Positions 43,236 to 51,645 are shown, counted from the stretch's first letter. The stretch: 64,000 nucleotides of DNA from JACKNG01 sp050184115 (GCA_050184115.1 JBFXAQ010000004.1:124001-188000); one strand, 5' to 3'. Notes: generated by a model not told the origin, from the letters alone. Numbers and translations: made by a program.

Positions 43236-43253
43236 CTCGCCGTGTTGCAGGCG

Positions 43254-43874
43254 TAAACCTGGATACGGTTCCTTTTCCTGGCGTCACGATTTTCAGCTCG
43301 CAAAAAGCCCACGCCCGCTCTGTGACGAGAGCGCGGATTTTTCCGATCTGTAGTTGGTCGGGGTGACAGGATTGAACGCCCCTGCGCGGCGCGCCGGGAC
43401 GTTCGCCCGCGCCTTCGTCGCGGTCGTGAACGTTGGATACGGTTCCAGTTCCCGGCTCCGCAATTTTCAGCTCGCAAAAACCCGCGCTCGCACTTCGGCG
43501 AGAGCGCGGCTTTTTCCGATCTGAAAGTTGGTCGGGGTGACAGGATTGACCGTCCCGTCGCTGCGCGCCGGGACGTTCGCCCGCGCCTGCGTCGCCGTCG
43601 TGAACCTCGGATACGGTTCCAGTTCCCGGCGCCGCAATTTTCAGCTCGCAAAAATCCGCGCTCGCTCTCTGGCGAGAGCGCGGCTTTTTCCGATCTGTAG
43701 TTGGTCGGGGTGACAGGATTGACCGTCCCGTCGCTGCGCGCCGGGACGTTCGCCCGCGCCTGCGTCGCGGTCGTGAACCTCGGATACGGTTCCAGTTCCC
43801 GGCGCCGCAATTTTCAGCTCGCAAAAATCCGCGCTCGCTCTCTGGCGAGAGCGAGGCTTTTTCCGATCTGTAGT
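43254..43874 (-). repeat. Tandem ~173-bp repeats carrying the tRNA-Pro 3' tail
   Basis: Units 43702-43874 (173 bp), 43529-43701 (173), 43355-43528 (174) and a partial unit 43254-43354. Each full unit starts (plus-strand view) with a copy of the last 19 nt of the adjacent tRNA-Pro including CCA (AATCCTGTCACCCCGACCA on the minus strand). It then has an inverted repeat CGTCCCG...CGGGACG, and a terminator-like hairpin flanked by A- and T-runs. The two units nearest the tRNA are almost identical; the distal ones diverge. The array fills the gap between the molybdoenzyme and tRNA genes. It resembles the E. coli tyrT/rtT repeats in layout. Confidence 0.9.
43823..43862 (-). terminator. Rho-independent terminator of tRNA-Pro, bidirectional
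   Basis: CGCTCTC-TGGC-GAGAGCG (43836-43853) with a T-run on both strands (minus-strand T-run at 43823-43827; plus-strand T-run at 43858-43862). It is 22 bp past the tRNA 3' end. The same hairpin recurs in the other repeat units. Confidence 0.7.
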
Positions 43875-43951
43875 TGGTCGGGGTGACAGGATTCGAACCT
43901 ACGACCCCTGCCTCCCGAAGGCAGTGCTCTACCAGACTGAGCTACACCCCG
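43875..43951 (-). tRNA. tRNA-Pro (anticodon CGG)
   Basis: 77 nt including encoded CCA. Acceptor CGGGGTG pairs with CACCCCG, discriminator A. D-arm with AGCTCAGTCTGGTAGAGC, anticodon stem CTGCC/GGCAG with loop TTCGGGA giving anticodon CGG (reads CCG), and T-arm with GGTTCGAATCC. Its last 19 nt are copied in each unit of the downstream repeat array. It lies 20 bp upstream of the ispB stop-side boundary, with ispB on the same strand further right. Confidence 0.97.
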
Positions 43952-43971
43952 ACTGTGCGGAAACTGGAACG

Positions 43972-44961
43972 CTAGGACGTTCTGTGGACGGCGAATTCGA
44001 CCAGCGCTTCGAGCGCTTCGCGATAGGGGGAAAGCGGGATTTCCTGCAGTGCCGCCAGCGCTTTCTCGGCCTCGGCCTGAGCGCGGGCGGAAGTGTAAGT
44101 GATGGCCCCGGTCGATTCAATCGCGCGCATGATGGCATCGAGATGTTCGAGTCCGCCTTTCTCGATGGCGAGGCGGACGGTGGCCGATTGCTCGGGCGTG
44201 CCGTGCCACATGGCGTACAGCAGCGGCAGGGTCGGCTTGCCCTCGGCGAGGTCGTCACCGACGTTCTTGCCAATGAGTTCGGGCGAGGCGCTGTAGTCGA
44301 GCGCATCGTCGACGAGCTGGAAAGCGGTGCCGATGTGGCGACCGAAGGCGCCCATGGCGGCCTCGAACCTGCCGCCCTGGCCGGCCACCACGGCGCCGAG
44401 CATGGCGGCGGCCTCGAACAGCTTGGCGGTCTTGTTGTGGATGGTGGTGAGGTAGCGCTCCTCGGTGGTGTTGGGGTCGTGGCAGTTCATCAACTGCATC
44501 ACCTCGCCCTCGGCGATGACGTTGGTGGCATCGGCGAGGATTTCCAGGACGCGGATGTTCTCGAGGTCGATCATCATCTGGAAGGCGCGCGAGTAGAGGA
44601 AATCACCGACCAGCACGCTGGCCTCGTTGCCCCAGACGAGGTTGGCGGTCTCGCGCCCGCGCCGCATCTTGGAGGCGTCGACGACATCGTCGTGCAGGAG
44701 CGTTGCGGTGTGGACCAATTCGATGATCACCGCCGCCTCGACGTGTCGGGTGCCGGTATAACCGGCGGCGCGCGCCGAGAGCAGGGCGATCAGCGGACGC
44801 AGGCGCTTGCCGCCGCCGCCGATGATGTAATGGCCGAGCTGGTTGATGAGGACGACGTCGGAGTAGAGCCGGGCCCGGATCAGGCGGTCGACCGCGGCGA
44901 CGTCGTCCGCCACCAGCGCGCGCAGCTGGTCGATGTCGGGGCGGGCTCGGGTGTCGTCCAC
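43972..44961 (-). CDS. ispB: Octaprenyl diphosphate synthase IspB
   Basis: Trans-long-chain prenyl diphosphate synthase making the ubiquinone side chain, 329 aa from GTG 44961. Start is uncertain: TTG 45021 would add 20 residues that do not match the family. Both Asp-rich motifs are present: LLHDDVVDASKMRRG and FQLVDDALDYS; also INQLGHYIIGGGGKRLRP at the N-terminus. It diverges from rplU, the usual gammaproteobacterial arrangement (ispB/rplU-rpmA-obgE). Confidence 0.95.
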   Translation of the reverse strand: MDDTRARPDIDQLRALVADDVAAVDRLIRARLYSDVVLINQLGHYIIGGGGKRLRPLIALLSARAAGYTGTRHVEAAVIIELVHTATLLHDDVVDASKMRRGRETANLVWGNEASVLVGDFLYSRAFQMMIDLENIRVLEILADATNVIAEGEVMQLMNCHDPNTTEERYLTTIHNKTAKLFEAAAMLGAVVAGQGGRFEAAMGAFGRHIGTAFQLVDDALDYSASPELIGKNVGDDLAEGKPTLPLLYAMWHGTPEQSATVRLAIEKGGLEHLDAIMRAIESTGAITYTSARAQAEAEKALAALQEIPLSPYREALEALVEFAVHRTS

Positions 44962-45045
44962 GGGGTCGGCGGCCTGTGTCTTGGGAGCGGGGCCGGGGGA
45001 TCTTGCCAAGAGCCGGTACAAATTGCCATTTCCCGGCCGGGATCC

Positions 45046-45074
45046 TTGTCTGCCCCCGGGGTTTTCCGTATCAT
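45046..45074 (+). promoter_or_regulatory. Promoter of rplU-rpmA
   Basis: TTGTCT (45046-45051), a 17-bp spacer and TATCAT (45069-45074). Start near 45081 leaves a leader of about 54 nt that contains GC-rich inverted segments before rplU, possibly an autoregulatory structure. Confidence 0.62.
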
Positions 45075-45134
45075 CGCGCGCTCACTCGGCCCGGGCCCCG
45101 TCTCCGGGCGCAAGATCATCCTCGGGAATTCAAG

Positions 45135-45449
45135 ATGTACGCAGTGATCAAGACCGGCGGCAAGCAGTATCGCGTTGCGGCCGGCGACAAGCTCAATGTC
45201 GAGACGCTCCGCGCCGATGCCGGCAGCGAGATCGAGTTCGACCAGGTGCTGATGGTCGGCGAAGGTGACCAGGTCGATGTCGGCAGCCCGTTCCTGAACG
45301 GCGCCCGCGTCAAGGCCCGCGTGCTCGAGCACGGCCGCGGCGACAAGGTCCGCATCGTCAAGTTCAAGCGCCGCAAGCACTACCGTCGCCAGGCTGGTCA
45401 CCGCCAGAACTACACCCGCATTGAAATCACCGACGTCGCAAGGAGCTGA
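45135..45449 (+). CDS. rplU: 50S ribosomal protein L21
   Basis: Large-subunit ribosomal protein, 104 aa, start ATG 45135. Starts YAVIKTGGKQYRVAAGDKLNVE and ends with the conserved KFKRRKHYRRQAGHRQNYTRIEI. rpmA follows after 3 bp, as almost always. Confidence 0.98.
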   Translation: MYAVIKTGGKQYRVAAGDKLNVETLRADAGSEIEFDQVLMVGEGDQVDVGSPFLNGARVKARVLEHGRGDKVRIVKFKRRKHYRRQAGHRQNYTRIEITDVARS

Positions 45450-45452
45450 TCC

Positions 45453-45713
45453 ATGGCACACAAGAAAGCAGGCGGCAGCACTCGCAACGGCCGCGATTCG
45501 GAATCCAAGCGTCTCGGCGTCAAGCGTTTCGGCGGCGAAGTCGTGACCGCGGGCAACATCATCGTGCGCCAGCGCGGTACCCACTTCCACGCCGGCGTCA
45601 ACGTCGGCATCGGCCGCGACCACACCCTGTTCGCAACCGTCACCGGCGAAGTCCGCTTCGAGCGCAAGGGGCCGCACCAGCGCCGCGTCGTGAGTGTCGT
45701 CCCGGCGAGCTGA
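45453..45713 (+). CDS. rpmA: 50S ribosomal protein L27
   Basis: Large-subunit protein near the peptidyl-transferase centre, 86 aa. Starts AHKKAGGSTRNGRDSESKRLG with the mature N-terminus directly after Met, as in Proteobacteria (no cleaved leader). A strong terminator follows. Confidence 0.98.
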   Translation: MAHKKAGGSTRNGRDSESKRLGVKRFGGEVVTAGNIIVRQRGTHFHAGVNVGIGRDHTLFATVTGEVRFERKGPHQRRVVSVVPAS

Positions 45714-45737
45714 CAGGGCGCCCACGGCGACCCGGAG

Positions 45738-45762
45738 AACCCCGTCCCTGACGGGGTTTTTT
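45738..45762 (+). terminator. Rho-independent terminator after rpmA
   Basis: AACCCCGTC-CCT-GACGGGGTT followed by a run of six T. Perfect 9-bp stem. It separates rplU-rpmA from obgE, which begins 40 bp later; partial read-through is likely. Confidence 0.9.
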
Positions 45763-45802
45763 GTGTCCGGTCGTCGCGCGCCGGGGCCCGGGAGCGAGAC
45801 AG

Positions 45803-46840
45803 ATGAAGTTCGTCGACGAAGCCACGATCACCGTCGAGGCCGGCAAGGGCGGCGACGGCTGCCTGAGTTTTCGTCGCGAGAAGTACATTCCACGCGGTGG
45901 CCCCGACGGTGGTGATGGCGGCGACGGCGGCAGCGTCTGGCTCGAGATCGACCCGGGCCTCAACACCCTGATCGACTTCCGCTACAAGCGCCGCTTCCGC
46001 GCGCGCAATGGTCAGCCCGGCATGGGCCGTGAACGTAGTGGCAAGAGTGCCGAGGATCTCGTCATTCGCGTGCCTGCCGGTACCAGCGTCTACGACGTCG
46101 AGACGGCAGAGCTGATCGGCGACCTCGTCGGCGAGACGACACGCCTCAAGGTCGCGCAGGGCGGCTTCCACGGCATCGGCAATGCACGCTTCAAGAGCAG
46201 CATCAACCGGGCGCCGCGCCAGACCACGCCGGGCAGCGCCGGCGAGGCGCGCGAACTTCGCCTCGAACTCAAGCTGCTCGCCGACGTCGGCCTGCTCGGC
46301 TTGCCCAACGCCGGCAAGTCGACCCTGATCCGGGCGGTCTCGGCGGCGCGACCCAAGGTCGCCGACTATCCGTTCACGACACTGGTGCCGAACCTCGGCG
46401 TGGTGCGGCTCGGTACGGATCAGAGCTTCGTCATCGCCGACATCCCCGGCATCATCGAGGGCGCGGCAGAGGGCGCGGGGCTCGGCTTGCGCTTTCTCAA
46501 GCATCTCGAACGCACGCGCCTGCTGCTGCACCTGGTCGACGTCTCGGGTTTCGATCCCGAGCGCGACCCGCTGGCCGATTTCGCAACCATTACCGCCGAA
46601 CTCGAGCACCACGACCCGGAACTCGCCGCCCGCCCGCGCTGGGTGGTGCTGAACAAGATCGATGCCGCCGACGAGGCTGACGTCGACGCCATCGCGGCGC
46701 GGCTACAGGAAGGCGGCTGGGACGGTCCGCTCTACCGCGTCTCGGCCGCGACCGGGGCCGGCTGCGAGACCTTGATGTGGGACATCTTCAACTGGCTGCA
46801 CGAGGAGCGAGAGGAACATGACGACGACGTCGACACCTGA
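45803..46840 (+). CDS. obgE: GTPase ObgE/CgtA
   Basis: Essential ribosome-associated GTPase, 345 aa. Start ATG 45803 with GGAGCGA upstream. Glycine-rich Obg domain (VEAGKGGDGCLSFRREKYIPRGGPDGGDGGDGG), then the G domain: GLPNAGKSTLI, DIPGIIEGA, LNKID. The acidic C-terminal tail is short (EEREEHDDDVDT) compared with E. coli. It overlaps proB by 23 bp. Confidence 0.97.
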   Translation: MKFVDEATITVEAGKGGDGCLSFRREKYIPRGGPDGGDGGDGGSVWLEIDPGLNTLIDFRYKRRFRARNGQPGMGRERSGKSAEDLVIRVPAGTSVYDVETAELIGDLVGETTRLKVAQGGFHGIGNARFKSSINRAPRQTTPGSAGEARELRLELKLLADVGLLGLPNAGKSTLIRAVSAARPKVADYPFTTLVPNLGVVRLGTDQSFVIADIPGIIEGAAEGAGLGLRFLKHLERTRLLLHLVDVSGFDPERDPLADFATITAELEHHDPELAARPRWVVLNKIDAADEADVDAIAARLQEGGWDGPLYRVSAATGAGCETLMWDIFNWLHEEREEHDDDVDT

Positions 46841-47969
46841 GGACGTGCGCCGACGGCTCGGCCGTGCGCGCCGCTGGGTGGTCAAGGTCGGCAGCGCGCT
46901 GGCCACCAACGACGGCGTCGGGCTCAACCTGCCCGCCATCGAGAACTGGGCTCGGCAGATGGTCGAACTCAGGGCCGCCGGTCACCAGGTGGTGGTGGTG
47001 ACCTCGGGATCGGTCGCCGAGGGCGCCGCGCGGCTGGGCTGGAAGCAACGCCCGCACGTACTGCACCAGTTGCAGGCCGCTGCCGCCATCGGCCAGATGG
47101 GCCTGGTGCGCGGCTGGGACCAGGCCTACGAGAAACACGGCAGCCGTGCGGCGCAGGTCCTGCTCACGCACGAGGACCTCGCCGATCGGCAACGCTACCT
47201 CAACGCCCGTAACACCCTGTGGACGTTGCTCGAACTCGGCGTCTTTCCGGTCATCAACGAGAACGACACGGTGGCGACGGCCGAGATCAGCCTCGGTGAC
47301 AACGACACCCTGGCCGGGCTCGTCAGCAACCTGATCGAGGCCGACCTGCTGGTCATCCTGACCGACCAGGTCGGCCTGATGACGGCCGACCCGCGCCTCG
47401 ATGCGGCGGCCGAGTTGATCGGCTACGCGCTTGTCGACGACCCGCGGCTCGAAGGCATCGCGGGCGACGGTGGCGCCTGGGGGCGCGGCGGTATGCGCAC
47501 CAAGCTGCGCGCCGCACACCTCGCCGCGCGCTCGGCGACCTCGACGGTGATCGCACCCGGACGCCATCCCGACGTGCTCAGCGCGATTGCGCGCGGTGAG
47601 GCCGTCGGCACCCTGCTGCACTCCACGCGCGAGAAGATCGCGGCACGCAAACAGTGGCTGGCCGGTTCAATCCGGCCGCGCGGCGCCCTGCGCCTCGACC
47701 ACGGTGCCTGCCAGGCCCTGAGCGGGCAGGGCAAAAGCCTGCTCGCGGTCGGCGTGACCGCGGTTACGGGCGAATTCTCGCGCGGCGAACTGGTGACCCT
47801 GCACGATCCGGACGGTCGTACGTTGGGCCGCGGGCTGGTCAATTACTCCGCGGCGGAATGCCGGCGCATCGCCGGCCATCCCTCGCGCGACATCGAGGGC
47901 CTGCTCGGCTATGCGCGCGAGCCGGAGTTGATCCACCGCGACAGCCTGTTGGTCGACGCCGCCTGCTGA
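46818..47969 (+). CDS. proB: Glutamate 5-kinase
   Basis: First step of proline synthesis, phosphorylating glutamate, 383 aa. The ATG at 46818 follows GAGGA and lies inside the obgE end. Amino-acid kinase domain with VVKVGSALATNDGVGLN, VVVVTSGSVAEGAARLG and NENDTVATAEISLGDNDTLAGLVSNL. The C-terminal PUA domain starts near residue 290 (RGALRLDHGACQAL). It converges on rpsT. Confidence 0.97.
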   Translation: MTTTSTPEDVRRRLGRARRWVVKVGSALATNDGVGLNLPAIENWARQMVELRAAGHQVVVVTSGSVAEGAARLGWKQRPHVLHQLQAAAAIGQMGLVRGWDQAYEKHGSRAAQVLLTHEDLADRQRYLNARNTLWTLLELGVFPVINENDTVATAEISLGDNDTLAGLVSNLIEADLLVILTDQVGLMTADPRLDAAAELIGYALVDDPRLEGIAGDGGAWGRGGMRTKLRAAHLAARSATSTVIAPGRHPDVLSAIARGEAVGTLLHSTREKIAARKQWLAGSIRPRGALRLDHGACQALSGQGKSLLAVGVTAVTGEFSRGELVTLHDPDGRTLGRGLVNYSAAECRRIAGHPSRDIEGLLGYAREPELIHRDSLLVDAAC

Positions 47970-48000
47970 ACGGCGGTCGACCAGCCTGGACCTGGAAACG

Positions 48001-48023
48001 AAAAAGCCGGCACAGGGCCGGCT
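48001..48023 (-). terminator. Terminator of rpsT, shared with proB end
   Basis: AGCCGGC-ACAGG-GCCGGCT with an A-run at 48001-48005, which is a U-run in the minus-strand transcript, 25 bp after the rpsT stop. It lies in the convergent gap with proB and mainly serves rpsT. Confidence 0.85.
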
Positions 48024-48047
48024 CTCGCGCAGGGTCGGCCAACCTCG

Positions 48048-48311
48048 TCAGGCCATCGACTTGATGCGGGCGATCAGGCGTGACTTGTGCCGGGCTGCCT
48101 TGTTCTTGTGGATGAGGTCGCCACCCGCCGCACGGTCGATGACCGGCACGGCGACGGCGTAGGCCGCCTCCGCCTGGGCCTTGTCGCCGGACTGGATGGC
48201 CTTGATGACCTGCTTGATACGGGTGCGCATCATCGAGCGGCGGCTGGCGTTGTGCCGGCGGCGCTTTTCGGACTGGCGGGCGCGCTTGCGCGCCTGGGGG
48301 GAATTAGCCAA
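48048..48311 (-). CDS. rpsT: 30S ribosomal protein S20
   Basis: Small-subunit protein binding 16S rRNA, 87 aa, the same length as E. coli S20. Start is TTG at 48311 (ANSPQARKRARQSEKRRRHN), with GGAGCAG just upstream. Upstream in-frame sequence has no similarity. E. coli rpsT also starts with UUG, which lowers and helps autoregulate translation, so the rare start is conserved. It diverges from murJ. Confidence 0.97.
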   Translation of the reverse strand: MANSPQARKRARQSEKRRRHNASRRSMMRTRIKQVIKAIQSGDKAQAEAAYAVAVPVIDRAAGGDLIHKNKAARHKSRLIARIKSMA

Positions 48312-48351
48312 GGGCCTGCTCCAAAGACGGTCTATGCTGAAACGGCGCGCA

Positions 48352-48380
48352 AATATGCGGTTTTCGCCCCCGAATGTCAA
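48352..48380 (-). promoter_or_regulatory. Promoter of rpsT
   Basis: On the minus strand, perfect TTGACA (48375-48380), a 17-bp spacer and CATATT (48352-48357). Start near 48345 leaves about 34 nt of leader. Confidence 0.65.
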
Positions 48381-48412
48381 TTGGATGGGGCCGCCGCGGG
48401 GGAGTGCGCGCG

Positions 48413-48418
48413 TATAAT
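48413..48418 (+). promoter_or_regulatory. -10 element upstream of murJ
   Basis: Perfect TATAAT within GCGCGTATAATCGCGCC, 86 bp before the murJ ATG. No good -35 at standard spacing (nearest TTGGAT is 26 bp away), so an activator or weak promoter is possible. Confidence 0.4.
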
Positions 48419-48503
48419 CGCGCCGCCAGCGGGCCAGGGGGTCCGCGCCGGGAGTCTCCACCTGTCCAGGGCCCTGCTCCGTTCGACCGCGACGGTCGGC
48501 CAG

Positions 48504-50009
48504 ATGACCTTGCTGTCGCGCGTGCTCGGCTTCGTGCGCGACGTCGTCATCGCGCGGGCCTTCGGGGCCTCGCTCGCCGCCGACGCCTTCTTCGTCGCGT
48601 TCAAGATCCCCAACCTGTTCCGTCGCCTGTTCGCCGAAGGGGCGTTCTCGCAGGCCTTCGTGCCGGTGCTCGCCGAGTACCGCGCACGCGATGGCGAGGA
48701 CAGCGTGGGCGTGTTGATCGGGGCGGTGTCCGGGGTCCTGGCCCTCGCGCTGTTCGCTTTCACCGCGGCCGGCGTGGCCGCCGCGCCCGTGCTCATCCTG
48801 CTGTTCGCGCCTGGTTTCATCGACGAGGGTGACAAGCTCGCGCTGGCCACGAGCCTGCTGCGCGTGACGTTTCCCTACCTCGGCCTGATCTCGCTCGCCG
48901 CGTTGGCCGGTGCAGTGCTCAACACCTTCGGACGCTTCGCCGTGCCGGCATTCACGCCGGTGCTGCTCAACGTCGCGCTGATCGCCTGCGCGGTCGGACT
49001 CGCGCCGCTGCTCGACGAGCCGGTCATGGCGCTCGCCATCGGCGTGGTCATCGGCGGCGCGGCGCAACTCGGTCTGCAGGTCGTGGCGGTCCGTCGCCTC
49101 GGTTTGCCGATCCGCTGGCGCATCGATTTCGCACATCCCGGCGTACGCCGCATCCTGGTCCTGATGGGGCCGGCGATCTTCGGCGTCTCGGTGGCGCAGA
49201 TCAATCTCATGCTGGACACCGTCATCGCTTCATTCCTCGAGACCGGCAGTATCTCGTGGCTGTATTACTCGGACCGCCTGGTCGAGTTTCCCCTCGGCGT
49301 GTTCGGCATTGCGCTCGCCACGGTGATCCTGCCTTCGCTGTCGTCGAGTCACAGTGCCGGCAGCCGCGAGACCTTCTCGGCTACGCTCGACTGGGCACTG
49401 CGCTGGGTGCTCGTCGTCGGCACACCGGCGGCGCTCGGGTTGGCCGTGCTCGCCGGTCCCATGCTGAGCACCTTGTTCCAGTACGGCGAGCTGGGCGAGC
49501 GCGACGTCGAGATGGCGGCTCGCAGCCTCGTGGCCTACGCCGGCGGTCTGCTGGCCTTCATCCTGGTCAAGGTTCTGGCGCCCGGCTACTTCGCGCGACA
49601 GGACACCCGCACGCCGGTGCGCATCGGCATGATCGCCATGGGCGCCAACATGGTTCTCAACCTCGTCCTGGTGTTCCCGCTGGCCCACGCCGGCCTGGCG
49701 CTGGCGACGACGCTCTCGGCCTACCTCAACGCGATACTGTTGTGGCGCGGGCTGCGCCGGCAGGGCGTCTACGCACGCGGGCCGGGCTGGCCGCTGTTCG
49801 CGCTGCGCGTGTCGCTGGCGAGCGCAGCGATGTGCGCGGCGCTGGGCTGGTGGCTACAACCCTTGGCGAGCTGGAGCGCCTGGTCGGCGGCCACGCGAGC
49901 GTCGCAGCTCGGTTTCGGCATCGCGCTCGGCGCGGCAACTTACGCTCTGGCGCTGGTCGCATGTGGTCTGCGGCCACGTCACCTGATCATGCGGGAGGGC
50001 GCTGCGTAG
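48504..50009 (+). CDS. murJ: Lipid II flippase MurJ
   Basis: Flips the peptidoglycan precursor lipid II across the inner membrane, 501 aa, about 14 TM helices. The ATG at 48504 gives TLLSRVLGFVRDVVIARAFG, the conserved TM1 region; family members usually begin 10-15 residues earlier (SRALLRSTATVG), so a non-standard upstream start (e.g. CTG 48462) is possible. Further landmarks: FKIPNLFRRLFAEGAFSQAFVP, with Arg residues lining the cavity, and YYSDRLVEFPLGVFGIALATV. Confidence 0.95.
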   Translation: MTLLSRVLGFVRDVVIARAFGASLAADAFFVAFKIPNLFRRLFAEGAFSQAFVPVLAEYRARDGEDSVGVLIGAVSGVLALALFAFTAAGVAAAPVLILLFAPGFIDEGDKLALATSLLRVTFPYLGLISLAALAGAVLNTFGRFAVPAFTPVLLNVALIACAVGLAPLLDEPVMALAIGVVIGGAAQLGLQVVAVRRLGLPIRWRIDFAHPGVRRILVLMGPAIFGVSVAQINLMLDTVIASFLETGSISWLYYSDRLVEFPLGVFGIALATVILPSLSSSHSAGSRETFSATLDWALRWVLVVGTPAALGLAVLAGPMLSTLFQYGELGERDVEMAARSLVAYAGGLLAFILVKVLAPGYFARQDTRTPVRIGMIAMGANMVLNLVLVFPLAHAGLALATTLSAYLNAILLWRGLRRQGVYARGPGWPLFALRVSLASAAMCAALGWWLQPLASWSAWSAATRASQLGFGIALGAATYALALVACGLRPRHLIMREGAA

Positions 50010-50130
50010 GACGAGACGGGTGGCCGCGTCGTGCTGCGTGGCGGGCAAGTCTCGTTCGCCGTGGTTTTGCACTCCACCGACAACGCATGGAAACCGCCCG
50101 GGCACGCTCGCCCGCGCGTTCAGACCTTCC

Positions 50131-50136
50131 TATAAT
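50131..50136 (+). promoter_or_regulatory. -10 element upstream of ribF
   Basis: Perfect TATAAT 29 bp before the ribF ATG, in a 156-bp gap after murJ. No strong -35 is visible at 16-18 bp. Confidence 0.4.
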
Positions 50137-50165
50137 GACGCGCCGCCGCATATGCCCCCGAACCG

Positions 50166-51107
50166 ATGCTGCTGATCCGAGGAGCCCATAGCCTGACCGC
50201 TGCGCACCATGGTTGCGTCGCCACCATCGGCAACTTCGACGGCGTGCATCTCGGTCACGCCGAGATCATCAAGCGTCTCAAGCGTCATGCCGCGGAGCAC
50301 GACGTGCCCAGCACGGTCATCATCTTCGAGCCGCAGCCGGCCGAGTTCTTCGCGCCCGACCGCGCGCCGGCGCGCCTGACCCGCTTCCGCGAGAAGTTCA
50401 ACCTCATCCGTCAGCGCGGCGTCGACCAGCTGCTGGTGCTGCATTTCGACGAGCACCTGCGCGGCTACTCGCCGCAGGCCTTCGTCGAGGAGTTTCTCGT
50501 CCGACGACTCGGCATCAAGGCCTTGATCATCGGCGATGACTTCCGCTTCGGCAGCGGGCGTGGCGGCGATTTCGGCCTGTTGCACGATCTCGCCGAACGC
50601 CATCGCTTCGTGCTCGAACAGACACCACCGTTCCTGTTCATCGGCAAGCGCATTTCGAGCACCTACATCCGCTACCTCCTGCGGCATGGCTACATGAAGG
50701 AGGCCGAGCGCATGCTCGGTCATCCCTATTGCATCGAGGGGCATGTCGTGCACGGCCACAAGCAGGGGCGCGAGTGGGGCTTTCCGACGGCCAACCTCAA
50801 CCTGCATCGGCTCAAGAGTCCGTTGTCCGGCATTTTCGCCGTGCGTGTGCACGGGCTCGGCCGGGCACCGCGCATGGGCGTCGCCTATGTCGGCAACCGT
50901 CCGATCATCGACGACCCGCGCTACGTGCTCGAGGTCCATCTTTTCGACTACGACGACGACTGCTACGGCAAACTCATCTCCGTGCAGTTCTGTGACCGCA
51001 TCCGCGACGACATGAATTTCGAATCCTTCGCCGTGATGGCCGAACAGATCCGGCGCGACTGCGAGGTTGCCCGGGAACGCCTGACTTTCGAGTACGGCGG
51101 TGCGTAG
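50166..51107 (+). CDS. ribF: Bifunctional riboflavin kinase/FAD synthetase
   Basis: Converts riboflavin to FMN and FMN to FAD, 313 aa. The N-terminal FAD synthetase (nucleotidyl transfer) has TIGNFDGVHLGHAEII and KALIIGDDFRFGSGRGGDF. The C-terminal flavokinase has GHKQGREWGFPTANLNL and VAYVGNRPII. Order ribF-lspA-ispH is the usual gammaproteobacterial series lacking ileS here (ileS normally lies between ribF and lspA). Confidence 0.96.
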   Translation: MLLIRGAHSLTAAHHGCVATIGNFDGVHLGHAEIIKRLKRHAAEHDVPSTVIIFEPQPAEFFAPDRAPARLTRFREKFNLIRQRGVDQLLVLHFDEHLRGYSPQAFVEEFLVRRLGIKALIIGDDFRFGSGRGGDFGLLHDLAERHRFVLEQTPPFLFIGKRISSTYIRYLLRHGYMKEAERMLGHPYCIEGHVVHGHKQGREWGFPTANLNLHRLKSPLSGIFAVRVHGLGRAPRMGVAYVGNRPIIDDPRYVLEVHLFDYDDDCYGKLISVQFCDRIRDDMNFESFAVMAEQIRRDCEVARERLTFEYGGA

Positions 51108-51588
51108 CGGCGCGGCTTTGCTGCCCTGGCTGGGGATCGCCGTCGTCATCGCCGTGCTCGACCAGCTGACCAAGTCGCTGGCGAGCCACTTCCTCAGCTA
51201 TGGCGTACCACGTGCCGTCGTACCGGGTTTCAACCTCACCCTGCTGCACAACACCGGCGCCGCCTTCAGCCTGTTCCACGACCAGCCCGGCTGGCAACGC
51301 TGGTTCTTCATCGTCATCGCGGTGGTCGTCGGCGGTGGTGTGGCCTGGTGGTTGACGCGGCTCGAACCGGGGCAGCGCTGGGCGCCGTTGGCGCTGGCCC
51401 TGGTGCTGGGCGGCGCCTGTGGCAACCTCGTCGACCGCGTGCTGCTCGGCTACGTGGTCGATTTCATCCAGGTCTACTACCAGCGCTGGTCCTGGCCCGC
51501 GTTCAACGTCGCCGATTCGGCGATCTCCGTCGGCGCGGTGATGTTGATCCTGCGCGGGCCGCGCCAGACCACGAAGGGGGACGAATAA
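51100..51588 (+). CDS. lspA: Prolipoprotein signal peptidase LspA
   Basis: Cleaves signal peptides of lipoproteins at the inner membrane, 162 aa, four TM helices. The GTG at 51100 overlaps the ribF end by 8 bp. Motifs: LHNTGAAFSLF, GGACGNLVDRVLLGYVVDFI and FNVADSAISVGA, carrying the two catalytic Asp residues. It would process MlaA and the MCE lipoprotein of this window. Confidence 0.96.
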   Translation: MRSGAALLPWLGIAVVIAVLDQLTKSLASHFLSYGVPRAVVPGFNLTLLHNTGAAFSLFHDQPGWQRWFFIVIAVVVGGGVAWWLTRLEPGQRWAPLALALVLGGACGNLVDRVLLGYVVDFIQVYYQRWSWPAFNVADSAISVGAVMLILRGPRQTTKGDE

Positions 51589-51645
51589 CCGCGTCGATGA
51601 TGTGGTCTATGGGGTGCGCGAACTGAACTGCGCGCGCCCGGTGCG

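Noticed and set aside
42986..43824. Long arginine-rich minus-strand reading frames across the tRNA-Pro repeats
   Set aside because: They stay open only because the 173-bp units lack stops in several frames; they read through terminator hairpins and tRNA tails and into the molybdoenzyme gene. A Tpr-like basic peptide, as proposed for E. coli tyrT, cannot be excluded, but nothing specific supports it.
43254..43874. CRISPR array
   Set aside because: Repeats are contiguous 173-bp units without unique spacers; no cas genes nearby.
43528..43886. Two identical 61-codon plus-strand frames in the repeats
   Set aside because: They are the same repeat unit read twice, run antisense to the tRNA, and have no ribosome site.
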